Of a DNA stretch of 64,000 nucleotides, positions 43,511 through 51,559 are shown in pieces. Position numbers and translations under genes: made by a program. A model generated the notes under the pieces. It searched no databases. It had not been told where the DNA came from and saw only the letters and a list, made by a program, of their open reading frames with translations. Source of the DNA: Pseudomonas sp. (GTDB taxonomy: Bacteria; Pseudomonadota; Gammaproteobacteria; Pseudomonadales; Pseudomonadaceae); contig NZ_JAUYGD010000068.1 in assembly GCF_030690725.1 (NCBI RefSeq), forward strand, positions 101,707-165,706, given 5' to 3'. Position 1 is the stretch's first letter, and every line of letters begins with the position of its first letter.

Positions 43511-43545
43511 ATAGCTTATACACAAAAACCATATTGTATAGCTTT
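43511..43545. promoter_or_regulatory. AT-rich promoter region with paired TATACA/TGTATA sites
   Basis: TATACA (43517-43522) and TGTATA (43535-43540) form an inverted pair, each adjoining a copy of ATAGCTT. The region lies 43-77 bases upstream of the renalase-like gene and resembles, less perfectly, the TGTACA array at 44851. It may be a regulator site for this gene and the divergent epimerase-like/hemH unit. Confidence 0.4.
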
Positions 43546-43587
43546 TGTCTAAAGCGTAGCCTAACGCTTGAAAACACGAGGTAGACC

Positions 43588-44580
43588 ATGACCGCTCTAC
43601 ACCCCATCGCCATCATCGGCACCGGCATCGCCGGGCTGTCTGCCGCACAGGCGCTGCATGCCGCCGGACACCCGGTGCAACTGTTCGACAAGAGCCGCGG
43701 CAGTGGCGGCCGCATGGCCAGCAAGCGCAGTGATGCCGGCGCGCTGGACCTTGGCGCGCAGTACTTCACCGCCCGCGACCGGCGCTTTGTCGAGGTGGTG
43801 CAGCAATGGCAAGCCCGTGGCTGGGTCGCCGAATGGACCCCCAGCCTCTACAACTTCAATAACGGCCAGCTCAGTGCCTCGCCGGATGAACAGGTGCGCT
43901 GGGTCGGCAGCCCGCGCATGAGTGCGATCACCCGCGCCATGCTCGGCGCATTGCCAGTGAGCTTCTCCTGCCGCATCACCGAAGTGTTTCGCGGTGAGCA
44001 GCACTGGCACCTGCAGGATGCCGAAGGCAACAACCACGGCCCGTTCAGCCATGTGATCGTCGCCACCCCGGCGCCACAGGCTACGGCGCTGCTGTCCAGC
44101 GTGCCGAAACTGGCTGGCGCCGCCGCCAGCGTGGCCATGGAAGCAACCTGGGCGGTGGCCCTGGCCTTTGCCAACCAGCTGGAAACCCGCGTCGAAGGCT
44201 GCTTTGTACAGGACAGCCCGCTCGACTGGCTGGCGCGCAACCGCAGCAAACCGGGCCGCGACACCCAACTCGACACCTGGGTGCTGCACGCCAGCAGCCA
44301 GTGGACCAAACAGCACCTGGATATGCCCAAGGAAGCGGTGATCGAACACCTGCTCGGCGCCTTCGCCGAACTGATCGGCTGCGCCGTACCCGCACCCGCC
44401 TTCAGCCTGGCGCACCGCTGGCTGTATGCCCGCCCGGCCAGCGCACACCAGTGGGGCGTACTGGCCGATGCCGACCTGGGCATCTATGCCTGCGGCGACT
44501 GGTGCCTGTCCGGCCGGGTTGAAGGCGCCTGGCTCAGCGGCCAGGAAGCGGCGCGGCGCTTGCTCGAACATTTGCAATGA
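43588..44580 (+). CDS. Renalase-like FAD-dependent oxidoreductase
   Basis: A 330-residue flavoprotein. FAD motif IAIIGTGIAGLSAAQAL is followed by FDKSRGSGGRMASKR, and late IYACGDWCLSGRVEGAWLSG binds the FAD pyrophosphate. The sequence fits the bacterial renalase-like family, some members of which oxidise dihydronicotinamide isomers. Its stop overlaps the Trp-rich gene as ATGA. In several pseudomonads this pair lies beside phrB, so it may share light or oxidative regulation (inference). Confidence 0.87.
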   Translation: MTALHPIAIIGTGIAGLSAAQALHAAGHPVQLFDKSRGSGGRMASKRSDAGALDLGAQYFTARDRRFVEVVQQWQARGWVAEWTPSLYNFNNGQLSASPDEQVRWVGSPRMSAITRAMLGALPVSFSCRITEVFRGEQHWHLQDAEGNNHGPFSHVIVATPAPQATALLSSVPKLAGAAASVAMEATWAVALAFANQLETRVEGCFVQDSPLDWLARNRSKPGRDTQLDTWVLHASSQWTKQHLDMPKEAVIEHLLGAFAELIGCAVPAPAFSLAHRWLYARPASAHQWGVLADADLGIYACGDWCLSGRVEGAWLSGQEAARRLLEHLQ

Positions 44581-44822
44581 ATACTCCAGCCCACACTGCG
44601 CCGGCCAAACATCGGCTTAACCCACGCAAGCTGCTGCTGTCGAAATGGACAGCAGCGCAGCCACAGAACCGCGAGAAACATTTTCTCGTCACCGAACTGT
44701 TCTGCGACGAAGACGGCACAGTATTGCAGATCGAATTGCAGGCCGTGCTCAACCAGCGCTGCCAACGCCTGGACTGGCGCGTACTGGAAAATCCCGAGCA
44801 CTGGCGCATGGGCTGGAAGTAA
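44577..44822 (+). CDS. TIGR02450-family Trp-rich small protein
   Basis: An 81-residue protein with the family pattern: LNPRKLLLSKWTAAQPQNRE near the start, KHFLVTEL, then tryptophans in LDWRVL, EHWRMGWK at the C terminus. It is translationally coupled (ATGA) to the renalase-like gene. Members often sit near photolyase or cryptochrome genes; the function is unknown. Confidence 0.85.
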   Translation: MNTPAHTAPAKHRLNPRKLLLSKWTAAQPQNREKHFLVTELFCDEDGTVLQIELQAVLNQRCQRLDWRVLENPEHWRMGWK

Positions 44823-44850
44823 CAGGCTTACACACAAAACCCTACAGTAG

Positions 44851-44935
44851 TTGTACAAAAATATTGACTTGTACAATTACAAACCTATGATGAACTCAAG
44901 TTGTACATCCACCAGGATCTGTACAAGTCGTACAT
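44851..44935 (+). promoter_or_regulatory. Promoter with five TGTACA-type operator sites, probable LitR/MerR control
   Basis: TTGTACAA at 44851-44858 and 44869-44876, TTGTACAT at 44901-44908, CTGTACAA at 44919-44926 and TCGTACAT at 44928-44935. A good sigma-70 promoter is embedded: -35 TTGACT (44864-44869), 16-base spacer, -10 TATGAT (44886-44891), so the second site falls in the spacer. Repeated TGTACA boxes overlapping the promoter are what I recall for CarH/LitR-type MerR repressors. It drives the nine-gene operon that encodes a MerR protein as its second gene. Confidence 0.75.
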
Positions 44936-44947
44936 CAGAGGTTGCCC

Positions 44948-45913
44948 ATGAGCCCATCCGAAACCGCCACCGGCAAACCCAAACTGGGCATCAGCGCCTG
45001 CCTGCTCGGTACCGAGGTGCGCTACAACGGCGGCCACAAGGAATCGCGCCTGTGCAGCCGCACCCTCAGCGAATATTTCGACTTCGCCCCGCTGTGCCCG
45101 GAAGTGGCCATCGGCATGGGCATCCCGCGTGAACCGATCCGTCTGGTCGGCGACCCACTAGCGCCGCGCGCCGTGGGCACGGTCAGGCGCGAGGTGGATG
45201 TCACCGCACCGCTGGCCGAGTACGGCGAGCGCATGGCCGGCGAGCTGACCGATATCTGCGGCTACATCTTTATGCAGCAGTCGCCGTCCTGCGGCCTGCA
45301 CCGGGTCAAGGTCTATCAGGACAACGGCCGCCCCAGCGAGCCTGGCCGTGGCATCTTCGCCCAGGCTTTCTGCGCGCGGCACCCCAACCTGCCGGTGGAA
45401 GAAGACGGCCGCCTGAATGATCCGATCCTGCGCGAAAACTTTATCACCCGCGTATTCGCCTACTCCGAATGGCAGCAGCTGTTGCGCGACGGTCTGACGC
45501 GCAAGCGCCTGATCGACTTCCACTCGCGCTACAAATACCTGCTGATGGCCACCAACCCCATGCAGTACAAACTGCTCGGGCGCATGCTCGGCAACCTTGG
45601 CCAGCACGACATCAACGAGCTGGCGCCGCGCTATTTCAGCGAGTTGATGAGCGCACTGAAAAGCTGCGCCACCCGCCGCACCCACAGCAATGTGCTGCAG
45701 CACCTTAGCGGCTACCTCAAGCAGTCGCTAAGCAGCGACGAGAAGCAGGAAATGCAGCAGCTGATCGGCCAGTACCGCCACGGCGTGGTGCCGCTGGTGG
45801 TGCCCATGACCCTGCTCAAGCATCACTTCCGCCGTCATCCGGATCACTACATCGCGCAGCAGGTTTACCTGCAACCGCACCCGGAAAACCTCAGCCTGCG
45901 TAACGCCCTATGA
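44948..45913 (+). CDS. DUF523-DUF1722 fusion protein
   Basis: A 321-residue two-domain protein. The N-terminal DUF523 part (LGISACLLGTEVRYNGGHKE, MQQSPSCGLHRVKVY) has conserved cysteines; the C-terminal DUF1722 part begins near residue 190 (LIDFHSRYKYLLMATNPMQY). A TTG-start frame is 6 bases longer, but ATG 44948 has AGAGG 7 bases upstream. It is the first gene of the operon downstream of the TGTACA promoter and overlaps merR by ATGA. This fusion commonly adjoins photolyase genes; its function is unknown. Confidence 0.9.
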   Translation: MSPSETATGKPKLGISACLLGTEVRYNGGHKESRLCSRTLSEYFDFAPLCPEVAIGMGIPREPIRLVGDPLAPRAVGTVRREVDVTAPLAEYGERMAGELTDICGYIFMQQSPSCGLHRVKVYQDNGRPSEPGRGIFAQAFCARHPNLPVEEDGRLNDPILRENFITRVFAYSEWQQLLRDGLTRKRLIDFHSRYKYLLMATNPMQYKLLGRMLGNLGQHDINELAPRYFSELMSALKSCATRRTHSNVLQHLSGYLKQSLSSDEKQEMQQLIGQYRHGVVPLVVPMTLLKHHFRRHPDHYIAQQVYLQPHPENLSLRNAL

Positions 45914-46848
45914 GCCTGCAGCCAATCAGCGCAGGTGCGGCCGACGACTACCAGGCGGCCATCGCCCAGGGTTTTATGCCGATCCGCGATGTGGCGCGCA
46001 TTACTGGGGTCAACGCCGTCACCCTGCGCGCCTGGGAGCGCCGTTACGGCTTGATCGTGCCGCACCGCACACCCAAGGGTCATCGCCTGTATTCGGATGA
46101 ACATGTTGCGCGTATCCAGGCGATTCTCACCTGGCTCAATCGCGGCGTTTCGGTCAGCCAGGTTAAGGGGCTGCTGCGTTCCAACCAGCCGGCATTTGCC
46201 GAAGCCAGTTCGCAGTGGGAAGCCCGGCGCCAGCAGTTGCAGGAAGCCATCTGCAACCTCAACGAGCGACGCGTGGATGAGTGTTTCAACAGCGAACTGG
46301 CGCTCTACCCGCCGCATACCCTGTGCCAGCAACTGCTGTTGCCGCTGCTGAGTGATCTGGAACTGCGCTGGCGCAACCAGTTCGGCGCCCAGGCCGAGCG
46401 GGTGTTCTTTTATTCCTGGCTGCGCAGCAAGCTTGGTGCGCGGCTGTACCACAACAACCGTCAGCACAACGGTGCGCCACTGCTGCTGATCAACGTTTCC
46501 GACCTGCCGATGGCCCCCGGTCTGTGGCTGACCGCCTGGCTGGCGAGCAGCGCCGGCTGCCCGGTGGAAGTCTTCGACTGGCCACTGCCACCGACCGAAC
46601 TGGCCCTGGCGGTCGAACATATTCAGCCGCGCGCGGTGCTGCTGTATTCCAGTCAGGCGCTGAACAGCACCCACCTGCAACGCCTGCTCGGCGGTTATGA
46701 CTGCCCCTGCCTGCTGGTCGGTCAGGTGGTGCAGATCCACGCCGAAGAATTAGTCGCCATCACCGCGCAGAACGCCGAACTGAGCCTGGCCGCCGACCCG
46801 CTGGCCGCGCTGCACAGCCTTACCGACCTTAACCTGCTGCACAGCTGA
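45910..46848 (+). CDS. MerR-family regulator, B12-independent LitR type
   Basis: A 312-residue regulator. The winged MerR HTH lies at about residues 22-90 (MPIRDVARITGVNAVTLRAW, ERRYGLIVPHRTPKGHRLYS). The C-terminal half aligns in layout with the helical bundle plus Rossmann domain of CarH/LitR, but the stretch that should hold the lower-ligand His (GEEHEL/DxHxxG type) reads INVSDLPMAPG. It therefore probably does not bind adenosylcobalamin and matches class II LitR proteins (PplR type) described in P. putida. It likely represses this operon through the TGTACA sites, itself included. Confidence 0.85.
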   Translation: MSLQPISAGAADDYQAAIAQGFMPIRDVARITGVNAVTLRAWERRYGLIVPHRTPKGHRLYSDEHVARIQAILTWLNRGVSVSQVKGLLRSNQPAFAEASSQWEARRQQLQEAICNLNERRVDECFNSELALYPPHTLCQQLLLPLLSDLELRWRNQFGAQAERVFFYSWLRSKLGARLYHNNRQHNGAPLLLINVSDLPMAPGLWLTAWLASSAGCPVEVFDWPLPPTELALAVEHIQPRAVLLYSSQALNSTHLQRLLGGYDCPCLLVGQVVQIHAEELVAITAQNAELSLAADPLAALHSLTDLNLLHS

Positions 46849-46859
46849 CGGAATTGAAC

Positions 46860-48302
46860 ATGCTGCAATTGATCTGGTTTCGTACCGACCTGCGCGTGCA
46901 GGACAACAGCGCCCTGGCCGCCGCCATGAGCAGCGGCCCGACCGTGGCGCTGTACCTGCTCAGCCCCGGCCAGTGGCTGAGCCACGATGATGCACCGAGC
47001 AAGGTCGACTTCTGGCTGCGCAACCTCAAGGAACTGGCCACTGAGCTGGGCAAACTCAACGTGCCGCTGCTGGTGCGTGAAGCCGATAACTGGAGCGCCG
47101 CGCCGCAGGTGATCGGCGAACTGTGCCAACAGCTGCAGATCAGTACGGTGCTGGTCAACGAAGAGTACGGCGTGCATGAAAGCCGCCGCGACCAGGCAGT
47201 GGCGAAAACCCTTGATGGCTTAGGGGTGAATTTTCGCAGCCATCTGGATCAGCTGTTCTTCAAACCCGGCAGCGTGCTGACCAAATCCGGCGGCTACTTT
47301 CAGGTCTACAGCCAGTTCCGTAAGGTCTGCTATCAGCGCCTGCACACCGCCTTACCGGCGCTGATCGCCACGCCTAAGGCCCAGGCGCCGCTGGCGATCC
47401 AAGGCGATGTCATTGCTGAACAAGTTGCAGGCTTCGCCCTGCCCGCTGCCGAACTGCGTGAGCTGTGGCCGGCCGGTGAAGCCGAGGCGGCGCGGCGTCT
47501 GGATGATTTTGCCGCGCAGCAGATCGACTTCTACCAGAGCGCCCGCGACTTCCCGGCCAAGCCAGGCACCAGCCAGCTGTCCGCCTACCTGGCCGCTGGG
47601 GTGATCTCGCCGCGCCAGTGCCTGCATGCGGCCTTGCAGGCCAACCAGGGCGAGTTCGACAGCGGCAACGTTGGGGTGATTACCTGGATCAACGAGCTGC
47701 TCTGGCGCGAGTTCTACAAACATATTCTGGTGGGCTACCCGCGTGTTTCGATGCACCGCGCCTTCCGTGCGGAAACCGAGGCCGTGGCCTGGCGCAATGC
47801 GCCGCAGGAGCTGAAAGCCTGGCAGGAAGGCCGTACTGGCTTTCCGATTATCGATGCCGCCATGCGTCAGTTGCTGGCCACCGGCTGGATGCACAACCGC
47901 CTGCGCATGATCGTGGCGATGTTCCTGACCAAGAACCTGCTGATCGACTGGCGCGAAGGCGAGCGCTTCTTTATGCGTCACCTGATCGATGGCGACTTGG
48001 CGGCGAACAACGGCGGCTGGCAGTGGAGCTCCTCCACCGGTACCGATTCGGCGCCGTATTTCCGCATCTTCAACCCACTCAGCCAGTCGCAGAAATTCGA
48101 CCCGGATGGCCGCTTTATCAGCCAGTGGCTGCCTGAACTGGTCGGCCTGAACAAAACCAATATCCATAACCCAGCGGCCATCGGCGGATTGTTCGGTATT
48201 GCCGATTACCCCGCGCCGATTGTCGACCTGAGCAAGAGTCGTACGCGTGCCCTGGCGGCGTTCAAGAGCCTGCCGCACTTTACCGGCGAGGAGGTGCTGT
48301 GA
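46860..48302 (+). CDS. phrB: Deoxyribodipyrimidine photolyase (class I CPD)
   Basis: Repairs cyclobutane pyrimidine dimers using blue light; 480 residues. The N-terminal antenna domain starts LQLIWFRTDLRVQDNSALAA; the C-terminal FAD domain has WQEGRTGFPIIDAAMRQLLA, GWMHNRLRMIVAMFLTKNLL and NNGGWQWSSSTGTDSAPYFR, given to its Arg. I chose ATG 46860; a TTG 6 bases upstream opens the frame. It is 11 bases after merR and overlaps the next gene as GTGA. Confidence 0.95.
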   Translation: MLQLIWFRTDLRVQDNSALAAAMSSGPTVALYLLSPGQWLSHDDAPSKVDFWLRNLKELATELGKLNVPLLVREADNWSAAPQVIGELCQQLQISTVLVNEEYGVHESRRDQAVAKTLDGLGVNFRSHLDQLFFKPGSVLTKSGGYFQVYSQFRKVCYQRLHTALPALIATPKAQAPLAIQGDVIAEQVAGFALPAAELRELWPAGEAEAARRLDDFAAQQIDFYQSARDFPAKPGTSQLSAYLAAGVISPRQCLHAALQANQGEFDSGNVGVITWINELLWREFYKHILVGYPRVSMHRAFRAETEAVAWRNAPQELKAWQEGRTGFPIIDAAMRQLLATGWMHNRLRMIVAMFLTKNLLIDWREGERFFMRHLIDGDLAANNGGWQWSSSTGTDSAPYFRIFNPLSQSQKFDPDGRFISQWLPELVGLNKTNIHNPAAIGGLFGIADYPAPIVDLSKSRTRALAAFKSLPHFTGEEVL

Positions 48303-48721
48303 GCGACTTTCTGCGCCAGTTCGCCCAGGATTTTGCCGGGCTGAACAAGGACAACCTCGACCGCCTGGGCCAGCTCTACAGCGACGATGCGCTGTTCTGC
48401 GACCCGCTGCATGAGGTGCGTGGGCTGGCCAATATGCAGCGCTACTTCGGCGAGATGTACGCCAACGTCAGCGAACTGCGCTTCGACTTCTACGGCTTTG
48501 ATCAGGTGCGCGACGGCGAAGGCTACCTACGCTGGACCATGAGTTACCGCCACCCGCGCCTGGCTGGCGGCCAGCTGATCCGCGTGGAAGGCTGCTCGCA
48601 CCTGCTGTGGCACAGCAAGGTCTATCGCCACCGCGACTATTTCGACGCCGGCAGCCTGCTCTACGAGCACCTGCCCTTACTCGGCTCGGCAATTCGCTGG
48701 CTGAAACGGAGGTTGGCATGA
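48299..48721 (+). CDS. SnoaL/NTF2-like protein
   Basis: A 140-residue cone-fold protein: FAGLNKDNLDRLGQLYSDDA then CDPLHEVRGLANMQRYFGEM, the usual NTF2-like beginning, and later WTMSYRHPRLAGGQLIRVEG. The GTG start overlaps the phrB stop. Such proteins regularly sit in the phrB/SDR/FAD/DUF1365/Cfa cluster. Possible enzyme (dehydratase or isomerase) or binding protein; role unproven. Confidence 0.85.
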   Translation: MSDFLRQFAQDFAGLNKDNLDRLGQLYSDDALFCDPLHEVRGLANMQRYFGEMYANVSELRFDFYGFDQVRDGEGYLRWTMSYRHPRLAGGQLIRVEGCSHLLWHSKVYRHRDYFDAGSLLYEHLPLLGSAIRWLKRRLA

Positions 48722-49497
48722 ACGCGAACGCACGGCGTATCTGGCTCACCGGCGCCAGCAGTGGCATCGGCGCCGCCCTGGCCGAACAACTGCTCGAACA
48801 GGGTCACCGCCTGGCGCTCAGCGCGCGCAGCGTCGAGCCTTTACAAGCGCTGGCCAAGCGCTATCCGCAGCAGGTGCTGGTGGTGGCTGGCGACCTCAGC
48901 GATGCCGCCCAGGTACGTAGCATCGGCGCACATATCGGCCAGGTCTGGGGCGCGCTGGATTGCGCCATTCTCAACGCCGGCACTTGCGAGTATGTCGAGG
49001 TCAGCGCCTTCGAGGCCGCGATGGTTGAGCGGGTGATGCGCGCCAACCTGCTCTCGGCCAGTTACTGCATCGAAGCCGCCCTGCCCTTGCTGCGCCTGGG
49101 CAATCGCGCGCATCTGGTGGGCGTCGGCAGCTCGGTGACCTTTATGCCGCTGCCGCGCGCCGAAGCCTATGGTGCGTCCAAGGCGGCCATGCGCTACCTG
49201 CTGGAAGCCCTGCGCATTGATCTGAACGCCGAAAACATTGCCGTCACCCTGGTCAGCCCCGGCTTTGTCGACACCCCGCTGACGCAGAAAAACGACTTCC
49301 CCATGCCCATGCGCTGGCCGGTAGACAAAGCCGCCCGCTATATCGCCGAGCGCCTGCAGCAGCAGCCCTTCGAAATAAGCTTCCCCGGCCCCTTTATCGC
49401 CATGCTCAAGCTGCTCGGCCATCTGCCCAAGCGCTTGCAGGTGGCCATTGGCGCCCGTATGGCCCGCACTGAAGCCAAGACCAAGGACAGCCCATGA
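48718..49497 (+). CDS. Short-chain dehydrogenase/reductase
   Basis: A 259-residue classical SDR: TGASSGIGAALAEQL for NAD(P), NAGT core, catalytic YGASK (Tyr and Lys) and the preceding Ser in GSSVTFMPL. ATG 48718 overlaps the SnoaL-like stop (ATGA). It is part of the photo-oxidative lipid-modification set (SDR, amine oxidase, DUF1365, Cfa). Substrate unknown; possibly a modified fatty-acyl group. Confidence 0.88.
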   Translation: MNANARRIWLTGASSGIGAALAEQLLEQGHRLALSARSVEPLQALAKRYPQQVLVVAGDLSDAAQVRSIGAHIGQVWGALDCAILNAGTCEYVEVSAFEAAMVERVMRANLLSASYCIEAALPLLRLGNRAHLVGVGSSVTFMPLPRAEAYGASKAAMRYLLEALRIDLNAENIAVTLVSPGFVDTPLTQKNDFPMPMRWPVDKAARYIAERLQQQPFEISFPGPFIAMLKLLGHLPKRLQVAIGARMARTEAKTKDSP

Positions 49498-50741
49498 AAA
49501 TCGCCATTATCGGCAGCGGTATCGCCGGTTTAACCAGCGCCTACCTGCTCAACCGCAGCCACGACATCACGGTGTTTGAAGCCAGTGACTGGATTGGCGG
49601 TCACACCCATACCGTGGATGTACAAGTCGATGGCCAGCGCTACGCCGTGGACACCGGTTTTATCGTGTTCAACGACTGGACCTACCCGAACTTTATCCGC
49701 CTGCTCAGCCAGCTCGGCGTGGGCTTCAAGGCCACTGAGATGAGCTTCTCGGTCAGCGACCCGGTTAGCGGCGTGGAGTACAACGGGCACAGCCTCAACA
49801 GCCTGTTCGCCCAGCGCAGTAACCTGGTGTCGCCAAAATTCTGGAGCATGGTGCGCGACATCCTGCGCTTTAACCGCGAGGCGCTGAACGACCTTAACCA
49901 GCAGCGTATCGCCAGCGATATGACCCTGGGCGATTACCTCAAGGCCAATGGCTACAGCGAGCGCTTTATCCAGCATTACATCGTGCCGATGGGCGCGGCG
50001 ATCTGGTCGATGTCGCTGAACGACATGCTCGGTTTTCCGCTGCAGTTCTTCGTGCGTTTCTTCAAGAACCACGGTCTGTTGTCGGTCAGTGACCGGCCGC
50101 AGTGGTGTGTGGTCGAGGGCGGCTCCAGCAGCTATGTGGCGCCGCTGACCGAATCCTTCAAGCAGCATATCCGCCTCAACTGCGCAGTGACCCGCGTCGA
50201 ACGTGATAGCGACGGCGTGACTGTGCACAGCGCCGCCGGAACCGAACGCTTCGACAAGGTGATCTTCGCCTGCCACAGCGACCAGGCCCTGGCGCTGCTG
50301 GCCGAACCGACCCGAATCGAGAAGGAAATCCTCGGCGCCCTGCCCTACGCCGACAACGACGTGGTGCTGCACACCGACACCCGTCTGCTGCCAAAACGGC
50401 CACTGGCCTGGGCCAGCTGGAACTATCGCCTGGGCGGCCCAGTGGATCAGCCAGCAGCCGTGACCTATGACATGAATATCCTGCAGGGTATTAAGAGCGA
50501 TACGACTTTCTGCGTCAGCCTGAACCAGACCGCGGCCATCGACCCGAGCAAGATCCTCGCCCGCTACACCTACGCCCACCCGCAATACAGCCTGGCCGGC
50601 ATGGCCGCGCAGGCACGCTGGGAAGAATTGCTCGGCGCCAACCACAGCTACTTCTGTGGCGCCTACTGGGCCAATGGCTTCCACGAAGACGGCGTGGTCA
50701 GCGCGCTGCGCGTGGCCCGTGAATTCGGTGAGGCGCTGTAG
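49494..50741 (+). CDS. FAD-dependent amine-oxidase-like protein
   Basis: A 415-residue flavoprotein. FAD motif KIAIIGSGIAGLTSAYLL, then FEASDWIGGHTHTVDVQVDG and DTGFIVFNDWTYPNF, which are characteristic of the branch always found with DUF1365 and Cfa genes. In that setting it is thought to act on fatty-acyl groups of lipids. Overlaps of 4 and 1 bases with its neighbours show tight coupling. Confidence 0.9.
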   Translation: MKIAIIGSGIAGLTSAYLLNRSHDITVFEASDWIGGHTHTVDVQVDGQRYAVDTGFIVFNDWTYPNFIRLLSQLGVGFKATEMSFSVSDPVSGVEYNGHSLNSLFAQRSNLVSPKFWSMVRDILRFNREALNDLNQQRIASDMTLGDYLKANGYSERFIQHYIVPMGAAIWSMSLNDMLGFPLQFFVRFFKNHGLLSVSDRPQWCVVEGGSSSYVAPLTESFKQHIRLNCAVTRVERDSDGVTVHSAAGTERFDKVIFACHSDQALALLAEPTRIEKEILGALPYADNDVVLHTDTRLLPKRPLAWASWNYRLGGPVDQPAAVTYDMNILQGIKSDTTFCVSLNQTAAIDPSKILARYTYAHPQYSLAGMAAQARWEELLGANHSYFCGAYWANGFHEDGVVSALRVAREFGEAL

Positions 50742-51559
50742 TGAACAGCCCAACGGTAATGAACAGCGCCCTCTACAGCGGCTGGGTGCAGCACCGCCGG
50801 TTTGCCCCGCGCCTGCATAACTTCCGCTATCGCATGGGCCTGCTCTACCTCGACCTGAGCGAGCAGGATGCGGTGCTCGCGCTGTCGCCCCTGGCCGGCA
50901 GTGGCCGCTTCGCGCCCTTTGCCTTTCGCGAAAGCGATTACCTGCCGCAGTTCACCGGTGCCGGTATCAGCCTGACCGACGCCGTGCGCCAGCGCGTGAC
51001 GGAAGCACTGGGGCGTACGCCGCTGGGGCATATCTGCCTGCTGACCCAGCCACGCAGCTGGGGCCTGGCGTTTAACCCGGCGAGTTTCTTCTACTGCCAT
51101 GAGGCCGATGGTCGTCTGGCGGCGATTCTCTGCGAGGTGAGTAACACGCCCTTCCGTGAGCGCTACCACTATGTGCTGCCGGCCGAAGGCGAGGGGCACC
51201 AGCACGTCGCTGTGGCCAAGGCGTTTCACGTCTCGCCGTTTCTGCCGCGCGAGCTGGAGTACCGCATGAGCTTCAGCCCGGCAGGCGAGCGCTTAGGTAT
51301 TCATATGGCCGACTGGCAGGGCGAGGAAAAGCTCTTCGACGCCAGCCTCAGCCTGCAACGCACTGAACTCAACCGCGCCAGCTTGCATCGCTACCTGCTG
51401 CAGTTTCCCTGGATGACCGGCAAAACCCTTGCCGCCATCTACTGGCAGGCCCTGCGCCTGCTGCTCAAACGTATTCCCCTGTTCACCCATCGGGCCGCTG
51501 AAGGTGATTTCCGCGTCGCCCGCCCCGCATCAAAGGAAGTCCCCCATGAAAAGCTCTAG
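50741..51559 (+). CDS. DUF1365 protein
   Basis: A 272-residue protein of a family found almost always next to a Cfa-like methyltransferase. The sequence has YSGWVQHRRFAPRLHNFRYR, GHICLLTQPRSWGLAFNPAS, FFYCHEADGRLAAILCEVSN and KAFHVSPFLPRELEYRMSFS. The GTG start overlaps the previous stop (TAGTG). The end overlaps cfa by 14 bases. Biochemical role unknown; context points to fatty-acid modification. Confidence 0.9.
   Translation: MNSPTVMNSALYSGWVQHRRFAPRLHNFRYRMGLLYLDLSEQDAVLALSPLAGSGRFAPFAFRESDYLPQFTGAGISLTDAVRQRVTEALGRTPLGHICLLTQPRSWGLAFNPASFFYCHEADGRLAAILCEVSNTPFRERYHYVLPAEGEGHQHVAVAKAFHVSPFLPRELEYRMSFSPAGERLGIHMADWQGEEKLFDASLSLQRTELNRASLHRYLLQFPWMTGKTLAAIYWQALRLLLKRIPLFTHRAAEGDFRVARPASKEVPHEKL

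Noticed and set aside
49530..50753. A 407-codon minus-strand frame opposite the FAD amine-oxidase gene
   Set aside because: The plus-strand frame has clear FAD motifs and coupled neighbours; the antisense frame is a GC-rich shadow.
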